64,000 bases of DNA from positions 1 to 64,000 of the forward strand of contig CAXUKS010000014.1 of assembly GCA_964251675.1 (NCBI GenBank). The letters run 5' to 3'. A program made the translations under genes and the position numbers. The stretch comes from JANXMY01 sp964251675 (GTDB lineage Bacteria > Armatimonadota > Armatimonadia > Armatimonadales > Capsulimonadaceae). Below, piece by piece: positions 51,937 through 60,645 of the stretch. Under the pieces are notes generated by a model. That model searched no databases. It was not told the origin of the DNA and worked only from the letters and a program-made list of their open reading frames with translations. Positions within the stretch are counted from its first letter, which is position 1; every line of letters starts with the position of its first letter.

Positions 51937-52998
51937 TTAAGGCCGTGCGGCCCGGCTTCGGGCGACAGCCTGCTGATGCTCGGCGAAGGTTCGGCTGAAG
52001 ACGTGCCGCCCACCCGGCCCGGCGACATAAAATAGAGAATCCACAGCGGCAGGGTGCAGGGCAGCTTCGATGGAAGGCAGGCCAGGGCAGGCAATGGGTG
52101 TTGGTGGCAGTCCCTTGTGCAGATACGTATTGTATGGCGAGTTTACCCGATAATCTACGTAATACAACCGGGTTCGATGGTCCGGCAGGGCATACTGCAC
52201 CGTGGCATCGCATTGCAGCCGCATCCCAATTTTGAGTCGGTTCCAATAAACGGCAGCAATCAGGGGCCGATCCGGGTCCACTTCGGCTTCCCGCTCCACG
52301 AGCGAGGCCAGAGTGAGCACGGCAGGCAGCCCCCCTGGCAGCTTCGCCGCCACCGTGCCTTTGGGCACGACCACCCGCGCATGGAAGTTCTCCAGCATTT
52401 GCTGGGCAATCTCCCGCGCCGTCGCGCCTTTGGGAACCGTGTAGGTATCGGGGAACAGATAGCCTTCCAGATTGGCATCCGGCGGCGTCCAGCCTTTGAC
52501 CTGGAACGTCCGCCCCCCTGTCTGTGCCAGCGTCAGAAACGGCGCTTCATCCACCAGTTTCTGCTCGGACAGACGCCTGGCAATCTGACGCACCGTGTAC
52601 CCTTCGGGGATTGTCACCACATTCTCGGCAGTTTCCCCCAGCGCCATCAGCGCGGCAATCTGACGCGGCGGCATCGCCGGGGACAGCAGGTAGCGCCCCG
52701 CCCGCATCTTCCCCGAAAGCCCCCCCAGGCGACTGGCAAACACGAACGACAGCGGGCGGCGCACCAGCCCTTTTTTGTAGAGAATGTCCCCAATCTGCCG
52801 CGCCGAGCGCCCCGCCGGGATCGTGACCAGCACCTGCCGTGCATTCTTGCTGCCGGACACCGGCGCCAGAAGCTGAAGTGTATACAATACGCCCGCCACA
52901 ATGGTCAGCGCCAGCAGCAGCAGCACGACCAGCAGCGTCGCGCTTCGCCGCACACGCCGGGGTGTTTCCGTGAGATTAGAAGACGGTTGTGAAGGCAT
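51937..52998 (-). CDS. mltG: Endolytic murein transglycosylase MltG
   Basis: A 353-residue YceG/MltG family protein that cuts nascent peptidoglycan and ends glycan strands. One N-terminal membrane helix (about 19-42) is followed by LysM-like and catalytic domains. The catalytic Glu is in LASLVEREAEV, and the conserved RLKIGMRLQCDATVQYAL and SPYNTYLHKGLPPTPIACPG follow. This is the normal family length. ruvX lies upstream beyond an E-type element, a pairing (ruvX-mltG) also seen in other phyla. Confidence 0.95.
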   Translation of the reverse strand: MPSQPSSNLTETPRRVRRSATLLVVLLLLALTIVAGVLYTLQLLAPVSGSKNARQVLVTIPAGRSARQIGDILYKKGLVRRPLSFVFASRLGGLSGKMRAGRYLLSPAMPPRQIAALMALGETAENVVTIPEGYTVRQIARRLSEQKLVDEAPFLTLAQTGGRTFQVKGWTPPDANLEGYLFPDTYTVPKGATAREIAQQMLENFHARVVVPKGTVAAKLPGGLPAVLTLASLVEREAEVDPDRPLIAAVYWNRLKIGMRLQCDATVQYALPDHRTRLYYVDYRVNSPYNTYLHKGLPPTPIACPGLPSIEAALHPAAVDSLFYVAGPGGRHVFSRTFAEHQQAVARSRAARP

Positions 52999-53033
52999 AG
53001 ATTGATATTACGCAGTTTTGCCCCCGAAGAAAT

Positions 53034-53225
53034 CCACGGATTGAAATACCACGGATTGAAATACCACGGGTTGAAACCCGTGGCTGATACGTAGTGATGC
53101 CGCAGGCATAGGGGCGCAGACGCCGAACGTCCCTCCGGGACACAAGAAATGCTAGTCCCACGAAGTGGGTGTCCCGCAGGGACATTCAGCCGAGGGCTAC
53201 TCAGCCACGGATTTCAATCCGTGGC
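53034..53225. repeat. E-type multi-hairpin element, copy 3
   Basis: Two half units CCACGGATTGAAAT precede the outer hairpin CCACGGGTTGAAACCCGTGG (53064-53083). The other outer hairpin is GCCACGGATTTCAATCCGTG.. (53204-53225). Between them lie at least five short hairpins: ATGCCGCAGGCAT, GGCGCAGACGCC, GTCCCTCCGGGAC, CCCACGAAGTGGG and GTCCCGCAGGGAC. It fills the gap between mltG and ruvX. Confidence 0.85.
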
Positions 53226-53227
53226 TC

Positions 53228-53671
53228 CTATTCCAGCCGGTCACGAGGCGCGTTGGTATCGCGGCGATGGTTTAAGTAGCTCTGCAAAATCAAGGCCGCC
53301 GCCGTCTGGTCGATGCGCTCACGACGCTTGGCACGCGAGACGCCCTGGGCAATCAAAATTTCTTCGGCCTCTACGCTGGACAGGCTTTCGTCCCACAGCA
53401 CCACCGGCAGGGGCAGGGCGTTTGCCAGGGCACGGGCGAAGCCGCGTGTCAGCAGTGCCTGCGGCCCTTCTGCGCCGTCCAAAGAGAGCGGCAGGCCGAC
53501 CACCACCGCCTCGGCTTCCTGCTCCACCGCCAGCGCGGCAATCGCGGCGACGTCCCGCTTCAAGCTGCCTAGCCGCCGGAACAGGCCCACCGGGAACGCC
53601 GCGATTTCCAGAGAGTCGCACACGGCGATGCCAATTTTCACGTTGCCGACATCAAGCCCCAGCAGACGCAT
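53228..53671 (-). CDS. ruvX: Putative pre-16S rRNA nuclease / Holliday junction resolvase YqgF
   Basis: A 147-residue RNase H-fold protein. Motifs are LGLDVGNVKIGIAVCD (first Asp), VVVGLPLSLDG, LPVVLWDESLSS with the middle acidic residue, and ERIDQTAAALILQSYL with the last Asp. YqgF trims 16S rRNA in E. coli and was proposed as a junction resolvase. GGAGG stands 6 bases before the ATG at 53671, fixing the start; a longer frame to 53689 has no such site. It overlaps the end of the upstream membrane-protein gene by about 20 bases. Confidence 0.93.
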   Translation of the reverse strand: MRLLGLDVGNVKIGIAVCDSLEIAAFPVGLFRRLGSLKRDVAAIAALAVEQEAEAVVVGLPLSLDGAEGPQALLTRGFARALANALPLPVVLWDESLSSVEAEEILIAQGVSRAKRRERIDQTAAALILQSYLNHRRDTNAPRDRLE

Positions 53672-55682
53672 TTCGCTCCTCCGGGGCATCCCCGCACAGT
53701 CCGTGCAACAGCGTCAGCGCGAGGCACTGCAAAATCAAAATCGCCGCCACAATGCCCGAATCGTTGAATAATAGCGCCACCAGACAGCCCCACAAGCCCG
53801 CCAGATAGACAATCCGCTCACGCGGGCGCTGCGCCAAATACCCCTGCACTCGTCCCCAGAGAAGACGGCGCAGAATGACGCCCATGCCCGCAAGCCCCAG
53901 CAGGCCCAGCAATGTGCCGGGGTGCAGGGCGACCCGCGCCGCCAGTCCAATCTTTCGCAGGCTCACCCCCACAATATACCCGAAACGCCCCTGCCCCAGC
54001 GCATCGGTCGCCGTTTCCAGATGCGTCCGCCGCAGATGCAGCACAGGACTGAGAATGGCCCACACAAAGACCAGCGCAAACCCCGCCGCCAGCCCGCCCA
54101 GCGCCCATTTCCAGTTGACCTTCCGGCCCAACAAGAGCCGCCACGCAATCACAAATGTCGCCGTCGCCGTCACCGCCCCGCCCGCCTTCGCCCCGAATGC
54201 CGGAAACGACAGCACAAAGGTCACAAGGGCGAACCAGAGGGCAAGAAGGAGAGGCCCCCCCGCCCCAATTCTGGGGAGCCGGAAGTTAGGACGGACCTGT
54301 CTTCTTCTTTCTGGCTTCTGCTTTTGCTCTAGCTCCCCAGAATTGGGGCGGGGGGGCCATGCCGATAGACACAGCAGCAGCGCCCCGCCAATGAGAACGC
54401 CCATGTACTCATTGCCGATGCCGTAAAACCGGATGCCCGACAGCGCGTACTCGCTCAGAGCGGAGCTAGACACCAGGGTCGTTCCTGTCAGGCCGTCAGC
54501 CACCAATACCAGCGCGGTCAAGCTGAAAATCACCGAGGGCGAAGGCAGCAGGGCCAGCAGGGCCGTTGCCGCTAAAATCACTGCTAGATAAGCGTGCAGT
54601 GTCAGCGGGTTCCACAGCGGAGCCAGCAGCAGAGCAAGCGGCCACGAGGCAATCACACGCATCCCATACCGGGACAGCCGCCCACCCCACCCCGCCATGC
54701 GCCCGGCCAGCAGCAGGCCCAGTGTGCTGAACACAATCGCGGACGCGCCGAGGCCGACGGTCCAGAACACAGGAAGCTGCGCCTCTTGGTTCAGCCACAC
54801 CATCCGGTCCATGCGCCGCAAGCGTGGCAGGACATCTTCAATACTATGGACACCAGACGGCTCGATGTCAGCCCCACTCATCTGGATCGGCGGTGGAATC
54901 GACAAACTAGCGAGCACAGTAGGGGCGAAATCTCGCGCCGCAATCAGCCCCCAGGTTTGTGTTGTCGGCGACTGCGCCACAGGAGGCAAGTCACTATCCC
55001 AGCCGTAGGACACAGTCCGGGGATGCAATCCGACAAACGGCGTCGGTCGGTTCCACGTCCCATCAGGCAGCAGGGGTGGCGTGGGCACAACCAGAAACAC
55101 GCTGCTTGGTGAGGTTTTGAGGACCCACCCAAAGAACGCATCCAGTCGATGCAACAGCGCGTCGCGGCCCCCGCCCGCGTCTGTGAAACGGACTATGACC
55201 AAATCGCACGTCTGGAACGCTGACTGTGTCACCGCCCACGCACGGGCCGGGTCGGTAGTCTCGGCGGCGATAGCGGGGGAAGGCAAAATTAAACGTGCGG
55301 GCGAATTCGGCCCAATGCCCTGCCCGATGAGCGCCGTGTGGACACCAGCTTCAGCAAGCGTCTTTCCCAGAAGCCCCTGCGACATATCGCCAACACGCAC
55401 GGAGTCGCCCGCACCGAGGGTCGCGTACACATTTGCCACAGGATCAGGCTTATGTGCAAGCCCCGGCGACATCAGTGCCAATGCGCCTGACTCGCGCAGG
55501 CGTGCCAGCCCCGGCAGGTCCGGGCGCGTGATGTCAGTGAGTGTCAGCCCATCGGCCAGCACGACCAGGGTGTGCGGGCGGGCGTGGAGGGGGAGAGCGA
55601 ACAAAAGCAGCAGGAACCCGGCACTAAAGTGCCGAGCTATGGAGTGCGATTGTCCACCTGCGTGGACATAAGACAGCCTCAC
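53652..55682 (-). CDS. Phosphatase-like membrane protein, unknown function
   Basis: A 676-residue protein. Residues ~35-290 are an exported domain resembling alkaline-phosphatase-fold proteins (HTLVVLADGLTLTDI, VYATLGAGDSVRVGDM, RDFAPTVLASL). The second half has about 10 membrane segments and two striking motifs, GIRFYGIGNEYMGVLIG and LLFNDSGIVAA. Similar fusions occur in Firmicutes and related phyla without known function. Residues ~442-478 are encoded by an A-type element inserted in frame. The GTG start and about 20 codons fall inside an E-type element; no better start precedes the signal peptide. It ends within ruvX. Confidence 0.75.
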   Translation of the reverse strand: MRLSYVHAGGQSHSIARHFSAGFLLLLFALPLHARPHTLVVLADGLTLTDITRPDLPGLARLRESGALALMSPGLAHKPDPVANVYATLGAGDSVRVGDMSQGLLGKTLAEAGVHTALIGQGIGPNSPARLILPSPAIAAETTDPARAWAVTQSAFQTCDLVIVRFTDAGGGRDALLHRLDAFFGWVLKTSPSSVFLVVPTPPLLPDGTWNRPTPFVGLHPRTVSYGWDSDLPPVAQSPTTQTWGLIAARDFAPTVLASLSIPPPIQMSGADIEPSGVHSIEDVLPRLRRMDRMVWLNQEAQLPVFWTVGLGASAIVFSTLGLLLAGRMAGWGGRLSRYGMRVIASWPLALLLAPLWNPLTLHAYLAVILAATALLALLPSPSVIFSLTALVLVADGLTGTTLVSSSALSEYALSGIRFYGIGNEYMGVLIGGALLLCLSAWPPRPNSGELEQKQKPERRRQVRPNFRLPRIGAGGPLLLALWFALVTFVLSFPAFGAKAGGAVTATATFVIAWRLLLGRKVNWKWALGGLAAGFALVFVWAILSPVLHLRRTHLETATDALGQGRFGYIVGVSLRKIGLAARVALHPGTLLGLLGLAGMGVILRRLLWGRVQGYLAQRPRERIVYLAGLWGCLVALLFNDSGIVAAILILQCLALTLLHGLCGDAPEERNASAGA
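54251..54359. repeat. A-type element, copy 5, inside the 676-aa gene
   Basis: Left arm 54251-54283 (GAGGCCCCCCCGCCCCAATT and on) and right arm 54331-54359 (AGCTCCCCAGAATTGGGGCG and on) around a 47-base centre. All is translated in frame as a charged loop (GELEQKQKPERRRQVRPNF) between two membrane helices. Confidence 0.88.
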
Positions 55683-55748
55683 GCGAACGCTCCTCTGTCC
55701 GCGAAGGCGGACATTTGCTCTTTCCAGCCCCGGAATTCATTCCGGGGG
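55619..55748. repeat. E-type multi-hairpin element, copy 4
   Basis: Outer hairpins CGGCACTAAAGTGCCG (55619-55634) and CCCCGGAATTCATTCCGGGG (55728-55747). Inner hairpins TGTCCACCTGCGTGGACA (55651-55668) and TGTCCGCGAAGGCGGACA (55696-55713). It covers the 5' end of the 676-aa gene and reaches to 14 bases from the alaS stop. Confidence 0.85.
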
Positions 55749-55761
55749 CATAATGGACGCC

Positions 55762-58380
55762 TCACGCGCCAGTCTCGCCTGCCAAACGCGCGGCTTCCGC
55801 CAGCGCCTCGGCCAGCTTCGACGGGTCCTTGCCGCCCGCCTGTGCGGCATCGGGACGCCCGCCGCCGCCGCCGCCGACAATCCCTGCCGCCGCTTTCACC
55901 AGTGCGCCCGCGTTCAAGCCGCGCCCGACCAGGTCTTTTGTCACGCGCACCGCCAGCGCGACTTTGCCGTCTTTCGTACCGCCTAAGATCACCACGGCAG
56001 ACTTCAGCCGCTGTGCCAGCTCTTCGGCCAGTACGCGCAGAGTTTCACCATCCACGCCGTCGCCAAGCGACTGACTCACTAATGCAAAGCCGCTGACCGT
56101 CTGTGCTTCGGAGGCCAGCCGCTCCACCTGCCCGCCGGTGGCGGCTTTTTGCAGAGCCGCCAGCTCTTTGTCTTTGGCTTTCAAATCTGCTTGCAGCTTT
56201 TCCACCGACGCCGGGGCGGAAGTCAGCGACGTTTTCAGCGACGCCGCGATGTCCGAGAGCAGCCGTTCTTGATCCAGCGTCCGAAGGAGCGCGGCTTTGC
56301 CCGTCACGGCTTCAATGCGCCGGACGCCCGCCTGTGTGGAGCCTTCGGAGACAATCTTGAACAGACCCGCCTGCGACGTGTGCGCCAGATGCGTGCCGCC
56401 GCAGAATTCCAGGCTGTAATCCCCAGCCTGCACGACACGCACGATGTCGCCGTACTTTTCGCCGAACAGCATCGTCGCACCCATGTCTTTGGCTTCGGCG
56501 ATGGGCTTTTCAAACGTGTGGATCGGCAGGTCGTCCAAAATCTTTTCGTTGACCAGCCCTTCCACCTGCCGCGTCTCTTCCCCGGTCATGGCCTTGTCAT
56601 GGGAAAAGTCAAAGCGCAATCGGTCGGGAGCGACTAAAGAGCCGCGCTGCTGAACGTGTGCCCCCAAGACCTGCTGCAAGGCTTTGTGCAGCAGATGGGT
56701 CGTCGTATGATTGCGCTGAATGCTGGCCCGCCGTCCACTGTCAATCTCAGCGTCCAAAGCATCGCCGACACGCAGCTCGCCCGCCGTGACTGTCGCCGTG
56801 TGGAACCAGTAGCCGCTGTCTTTCTGCGTGTCCGTGACCGTCGCCGCACCGTCTGCGCCGTGCAGTGTGCCGGTGTCGCCGATTTGCCCGCCCGCCTCGG
56901 CATAAAACGGCGTCTGGTCTAAGACAATCTGCACCGTCTCACCTTCGGCGGCGCTTTCGACAAGCTGCCCGGCCTTCACAATCGCCGTGACTGTGCCGTG
57001 CGTCTTCGCTTCCGAGTAGCCGACAAACAGCGTCTTCTCGACGCCGCCTTCCCGCAGGGCGGGCACAACGCTGTCGGTGAAGACTTCGCGGGTCTTGCCG
57101 CCTTCGGAGACTTTCAGATGCTCTTCCCACAGAGCGTTGTAACGGGCCATATCCACGGTCAGCCCCGCCTCGCGGGCAAGCTCCGTGGTCATTTCGACGG
57201 GGAAGCCGTAGGTGGCAAACAGAGTGAACGCATCGTCACCGCTGATACTGCCGCTGTCCAGAATGGTTTGCAGCCGCGCCGTGCCTGCTTCGAGTGTGCG
57301 CCGGAACTGCTTTTCTTCGATAGCCGCATAGCGCAAAATGGTTTCGCGCCGCTCGCCCAGTTCGGGATAATCGCCAATACGCTGGTCGATCACCGTGTTC
57401 ATCATGTCCGCCAAAAACGGCTTCTCTAATCCCAGCGTCCGCCGCCCGGCCAAAATAGCCCGACGCATCAGGCGGCGCAGGACGTACCCCCGACCCACAT
57501 TCGACGGCAGAACGCCATCGGCAATGCAGAACGCCGTCGCCCGCACATGGTCGGCCACACGCCGGAACGCCACGTCTTTCACGTCCGTGTCCTGGCTTGT
57601 GTAGGTCAGCCCGGACAGACTCTCCAACTGCCGCAGAATGGGCGCGAACAAATCCGTCTCAAACGGCCCGCGCAGACCCGCCAGCACCGCCGCCGTGCGC
57701 TCCAGCCCCATGCCCGTGTCAATGTTGCGGCGCGGCAGCGGTGTCAGCGTCCCGCCGTCGCCCCGGTCGAACTGCATAAAGACGAGGTTCCAGATTTCCA
57801 GCCAGCGCCCATCGTCCCAGACGCCATCGGGCGTTGGCGGCAAGAAGGTCTGCGTGTCATAGAAAATCTCTGAACATGGCCCGCACGGCCCGTTTGGCCC
57901 GTTGGAAATCGCCCCGCCCGGCCAGTAATTTTGGTGCTCATCAAACCGGAAAATCTTCTCTTCCGGCATCCCCGCCTTGCGCCACAGCTCATAGGCTTCG
58001 TCGTCATCTTCGAAGACCGTCACCCGGATGTTTTTAATATCCAACTTCAGCACATCAAACAAAAACTCCCAGGCATACGCAATCGCGTCGGCTTTGAAGT
58101 AATCGCCGAACGAAAAATTGCCCATCATCTCAAAGAACGTGCAGTGCGACGTGTCCCCGACATCTTCAATATCCGTCGTCCGCAGGCACTTCTGCGCCGT
58201 CGTGGCACGGGGCGCGGGCGGCGTCAGGAGGCCCAAGAAGTAGGGCTTAAACTGCACCATCCCCGCCGATGTAAACAGCAGGGTCGGGTCATTAGGCACA
58301 AGCGAATCCGAAGGCAGACGCTTGGACGCCTTCGCCTCAAAAAACTCCAAATACAACCGTCGTAGTTCACTGCCGAGCAT
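55762..58380 (-). CDS. alaS: Alanyl-tRNA synthetase
   Basis: An 872-residue class II synthetase of normal length. The catalytic domain begins SELRRLYLEFFEAKASKR, with MVQFKPYFLGL, RTTDIEDVG and RNIDTGMGLERTAAVL. The editing domain has the zinc-type residues in NHTTTHLLHKAL and CGGTHLAHTSQ. The C-terminal C-Ala region has GGGGGGRPDAAQAGGK. GGAG lies 13 bases before the ATG. It lies between the small antitoxin-like cluster and the 676-aa gene. Confidence 0.98.
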   Translation of the reverse strand: MLGSELRRLYLEFFEAKASKRLPSDSLVPNDPTLLFTSAGMVQFKPYFLGLLTPPAPRATTAQKCLRTTDIEDVGDTSHCTFFEMMGNFSFGDYFKADAIAYAWEFLFDVLKLDIKNIRVTVFEDDDEAYELWRKAGMPEEKIFRFDEHQNYWPGGAISNGPNGPCGPCSEIFYDTQTFLPPTPDGVWDDGRWLEIWNLVFMQFDRGDGGTLTPLPRRNIDTGMGLERTAAVLAGLRGPFETDLFAPILRQLESLSGLTYTSQDTDVKDVAFRRVADHVRATAFCIADGVLPSNVGRGYVLRRLMRRAILAGRRTLGLEKPFLADMMNTVIDQRIGDYPELGERRETILRYAAIEEKQFRRTLEAGTARLQTILDSGSISGDDAFTLFATYGFPVEMTTELAREAGLTVDMARYNALWEEHLKVSEGGKTREVFTDSVVPALREGGVEKTLFVGYSEAKTHGTVTAIVKAGQLVESAAEGETVQIVLDQTPFYAEAGGQIGDTGTLHGADGAATVTDTQKDSGYWFHTATVTAGELRVGDALDAEIDSGRRASIQRNHTTTHLLHKALQQVLGAHVQQRGSLVAPDRLRFDFSHDKAMTGEETRQVEGLVNEKILDDLPIHTFEKPIAEAKDMGATMLFGEKYGDIVRVVQAGDYSLEFCGGTHLAHTSQAGLFKIVSEGSTQAGVRRIEAVTGKAALLRTLDQERLLSDIAASLKTSLTSAPASVEKLQADLKAKDKELAALQKAATGGQVERLASEAQTVSGFALVSQSLGDGVDGETLRVLAEELAQRLKSAVVILGGTKDGKVALAVRVTKDLVGRGLNAGALVKAAAGIVGGGGGGRPDAAQAGGKDPSKLAEALAEAARLAGETGA

Positions 58381-58411
58381 AAAAATACAATCTCCGTAAA
58401 GTTTCGTAAAG

Positions 58412-58600
58412 TTAAATAGCTGCCTGATGAGTCTGAGCAGACGGACGCGGCGAGGGTTCGCCGGGCATCATCCAGACTGCCCGCGCAAAGAACTCTTCCG
58501 TCAGCGGCGGTGAGTCGGACGTGTCAATATCCTCATCGGTCATCGCGTCAAGACGCTCCCAATTGGTTATGGAGGAACTGTTCAAATTGCTTACGCTCAT
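58412..58600 (-). CDS. BrnA-like small antitoxin-family protein
   Basis: A 62-residue protein whose core, NWERLDAMTDEDIDTSDSPP followed by LTEEFFARAVWMMPG, matches the widespread BrnA/CopG-like antitoxin group (W-x-x-L-x-x-M-x-D-x-x-I-D-x-S-D-x-P-x-L). AAAGG stands 8 bases before the ATG at 58600. No BrnT-type toxin gene is adjacent, so it may be an orphan or act in another way. It lies between alaS and a 212-aa gene. Confidence 0.7.
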   Translation of the reverse strand: MSVSNLNSSSITNWERLDAMTDEDIDTSDSPPLTEEFFARAVWMMPGEPSPRPSAQTHQAAI

Positions 58601-58640
58601 GCTGTACTGCCTTTCATAGCGAAATACCCACAAAACTTAC

Positions 58641-59279
58641 TCATTTTGGGGGCTTCACATACAAAGCCAGCTCCCGATGTACGTCTGCCCTTTCCGGCGG
58701 AACGGCTTCTGCAATGCGGCGCAAAAGTCCCTGTGCCATTTCTCCAATTCCTTCCGCCAGAGTATCTATGAGGTTTATAATATAAGCATCCGGCTTAGCG
58801 TCGATACGCTCGACAACCGGCAAAAAGGCACTAACAATCTTGTTGAGCAGACCGAGTTTCCCACCGCTCACGTTTGCCAAGTTATCCGGCAGCCCGCAGA
58901 TGACTTCTCCCACCGGATGAAAGGCAGTGACAATTGCGGAAGGTTCACCGTCCGGCGTGAGTTCAGCAAGCAAAGTATCTACCACTAGAAAGGGTTGAGA
59001 CTTTACAATAACGCCAAAAATTAGCCCAATATCCATGGCCCAGGTGTCATGATCAAATTCATCCTCCGGGGAAGCGGGCGGGCGGCGCGTGAGATCAATC
59101 AGAGCAGGCATCCAGGTGGCGTCCGCAGTCGCTATCCACTCAAACCACTGCGTTTGATGGGCCTGATAGTTTGCCCGAACCGTAGACGGATCGCTGCTAT
59201 CCCAGTTGTCACGCAAGATGCTTTTGGCTTCAATCAGCCTGATTACCTCTTCGCGTGTCGGCGGCATTGTTCGGCTCAC
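58641..59279 (-). CDS. Hypothetical protein
   Basis: A 212-residue soluble protein beginning MSRTMPPTREEVIRLIEAKS, acidic and helical, with WFEWIATADATWMPALIDL and a late helical block around IDTLAEGIGEMAQGLLRRIAEA. No motif or family is recognised. GTG at 59279 or ATG at 59267 are both possible starts. It starts 5 bases after the stop of the small DEYDF-type gene, so both are probably cotranscribed. Confidence 0.7.
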   Translation of the reverse strand: MSRTMPPTREEVIRLIEAKSILRDNWDSSDPSTVRANYQAHQTQWFEWIATADATWMPALIDLTRRPPASPEDEFDHDTWAMDIGLIFGVIVKSQPFLVVDTLLAELTPDGEPSAIVTAFHPVGEVICGLPDNLANVSGGKLGLLNKIVSAFLPVVERIDAKPDAYIINLIDTLAEGIGEMAQGLLRRIAEAVPPERADVHRELALYVKPPK

Positions 59280-59284
59280 AATTT

Positions 59285-59530
59285 CTACTGACCCACTTCA
59301 ACAGGCCCCGTTTGCGGCATGGTTTGTATCAGCGCCCGCAGCACTGCATTAACCGCTTCCGGGGTAGCGAACACCGCTGCCACATCCGGGGCCAGTTTGA
59401 CCGGATTTGTAGCCTGGGCATAGCGTTCGGCATAAACGCCGCGCCGTCCGCCTCGAAAGTCATATTCGTCAAGCATCTCCGGGTCGGCAAAGGAAAACGT
59501 TGGTACAGAGAGAGTGTCAGAGTTCTTCAT
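59285..59530 (-). CDS. Small antitoxin-like protein (DEYDFRGG type)
   Basis: An 81-residue protein. Its core, LDEYDFRGGRRGVYAERYAQ then NPVKLAPDVAAVFATPEAVN, matches a small family very common in cyanobacteria and related phyla and often found beside toxin-antitoxin genes; members are presumed antitoxins without firm proof. The ATG at 59530 fits the family start. No toxin gene is adjacent; the remnant of a MazE-like antitoxin lies just upstream. Confidence 0.72.
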   Translation of the reverse strand: MKNSDTLSVPTFSFADPEMLDEYDFRGGRRGVYAERYAQATNPVKLAPDVAAVFATPEAVNAVLRALIQTMPQTGPVEVGQ

Positions 59531-59607
59531 AAGAGTTCTGTTCGTTTTTCGTCGCCAGAGGCGCACTGATTGCGTGGATTGTGTCGTGACGCTCGGTGTG
59601 AACCACA

Positions 59608-59736
59608 ACTCTGCTCCCATTCCCACCCCGTTTTGTCCCAGTCAGAAGAAGACAAGGTTTCGCCGTCCAAAAGCCGGTCATCGCCAAGCCGCGCCATGCG
59701 CTGAAACTGCTCGCCCCATCCCTGCCGGGGCCGATT
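59608..59736 (-). pseudogene. Remnant of a MazE/AbrB-type antitoxin
   Basis: On the minus strand, one frame reads NRPRQGWGEQFQRMARLGDD, RLLDGE, then DWDKTGWEW, which is the conserved C-terminal tail of MazE/AbrB-like antitoxins (PRxGWxExFxxMAxxGDDxLLD...WEW). No swapped-hairpin DNA-binding half precedes it and no stop follows the WEW, so this is a decayed fragment. No MazF gene is nearby. Confidence 0.55.
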
Positions 59737-59816
59737 TTTCGGGGGCGGCGCAATACCGCCCGGCCCCACCCCCTGCTGAGTTTCACTGCTGTTGTCTGTC
59801 TGCCCCCCCAAAACTT

Positions 59817-60092
59817 CTACCCCTTGCCTCGCGGCTGCAACAGAGCGCGGCGCAAAACCCGATCCGTAACCGCCAGTGCCAGCCCCATCAGCCCCAGAAA
59901 GCCCGCCAAAGTCTCGCCGGGCTGCGCCGGGAACGCTGCCAGACGGTACGCCAGAAACCAGACCGCCCCCACCGAAAGCGGCCCGCCTATCCCCGAAATC
60001 ACCCCGAGCACGACAGCAATCTGGCGCTGCGTGGCTTGGTACTCCCGAAGCGGCTTGCCCCAAAGCGTCCCACTCAAAAACTTGTGCGCCAT
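59817..60092 (-). CDS. Small two-helix membrane protein
   Basis: A 91-residue protein with two hydrophobic segments (IAVVLGVISGIGGPLSVGAV and LAGFLGLMGLALAVTDRVL) separated by a short loop and followed by a basic tail. AAGGAAAA lies just before the ATG at 60092; the frame is open 7 codons further. No family is recognised. It might be a small holin-like or accessory protein, but there is no direct sign of that. Confidence 0.6.
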   Translation of the reverse strand: MAHKFLSGTLWGKPLREYQATQRQIAVVLGVISGIGGPLSVGAVWFLAYRLAAFPAQPGETLAGFLGLMGLALAVTDRVLRRALLQPRGKG

Positions 60093-60255
60093 TACGTTTT
60101 TCCTTGCGTCCATTCAGCCGCGTGCGGCTGTGTGCTTAGGAACGGGAAAAGAAACGAAAAGGGTTCGCGGCAGATTTTTTGGACCTGTATGACTGATTGC
60201 CATATTCATTATTGACATCGCACTGCGCCTGTTGAAAGGCTTTCTATACAGTCTC

Positions 60256-60621
60256 TTAAGTGCGTCTCTGCGTTGGCAACTGGCTGGGAGGTACCTGATA
60301 GTGTAAAATGTTCCACAGCTCTAGAAACATTTCTCGCTCTACAGACACATTCCGCTTTACCCGTGACCGTCCTTTGCTGATTTCAAGAGTCAGCATGAAT
60401 GGGTGTCCAATTCCTTCGCTGACTTCTTTAACCATGCGCTGATAGACGCCCGGCTTGTTTGGGCTGAATGGCTCTTCCTGCAAAATGACTTGCAAAGTCA
60501 AGGCCGTTTGTTGAGTGACTGGCAAAGCAAACTGTTCAACGTCCAGACCATTAGATACAGTCATATTCAGCCAAGATGCGCTTCCGTCAGTTTGTACTTC
60601 GTTGAGGTAAATATCCACCAT
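60256..60621 (-). CDS. Hypothetical protein, AT-richer than neighbours
   Basis: A 121-residue soluble protein starting MVDIYLNEVQTDGSASWLN, with beta-strand-like alternation and a late basic stretch (ISKGRSRVKRNVSVERE). Composition is more AT-rich than the synthetase genes around it. No family recognised. An E-type element lies 25 bases upstream of the ATG. A 142-base gap separates it from the small membrane-protein gene; nothing certain is seen there. Confidence 0.6.
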   Translation of the reverse strand: MVDIYLNEVQTDGSASWLNMTVSNGLDVEQFALPVTQQTALTLQVILQEEPFSPNKPGVYQRMVKEVSEGIGHPFMLTLEISKGRSRVKRNVSVEREMFLELWNILHYQVPPSQLPTQRRT

Positions 60622-60645
60622 GAACTCCGAAGGCTCAACCTTTAT

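Noticed and set aside
52054..52992. A 312-codon plus-strand frame
   Set aside because: Antisense to mltG, which has its catalytic Glu motif and normal length.
53034..53225. CRISPR array
   Set aside because: The repeated CCACGGATTGAAAT units suggested one, but spacing is irregular, the units are hairpins and there are no spacers or cas genes.
59527..60063. A 178-codon minus-strand frame as a full gene
   Set aside because: Only the part at 59608-59736 resembles a known family (MazE tail). The rest overlaps the small membrane-protein gene in another frame, so it is recorded as a remnant only.
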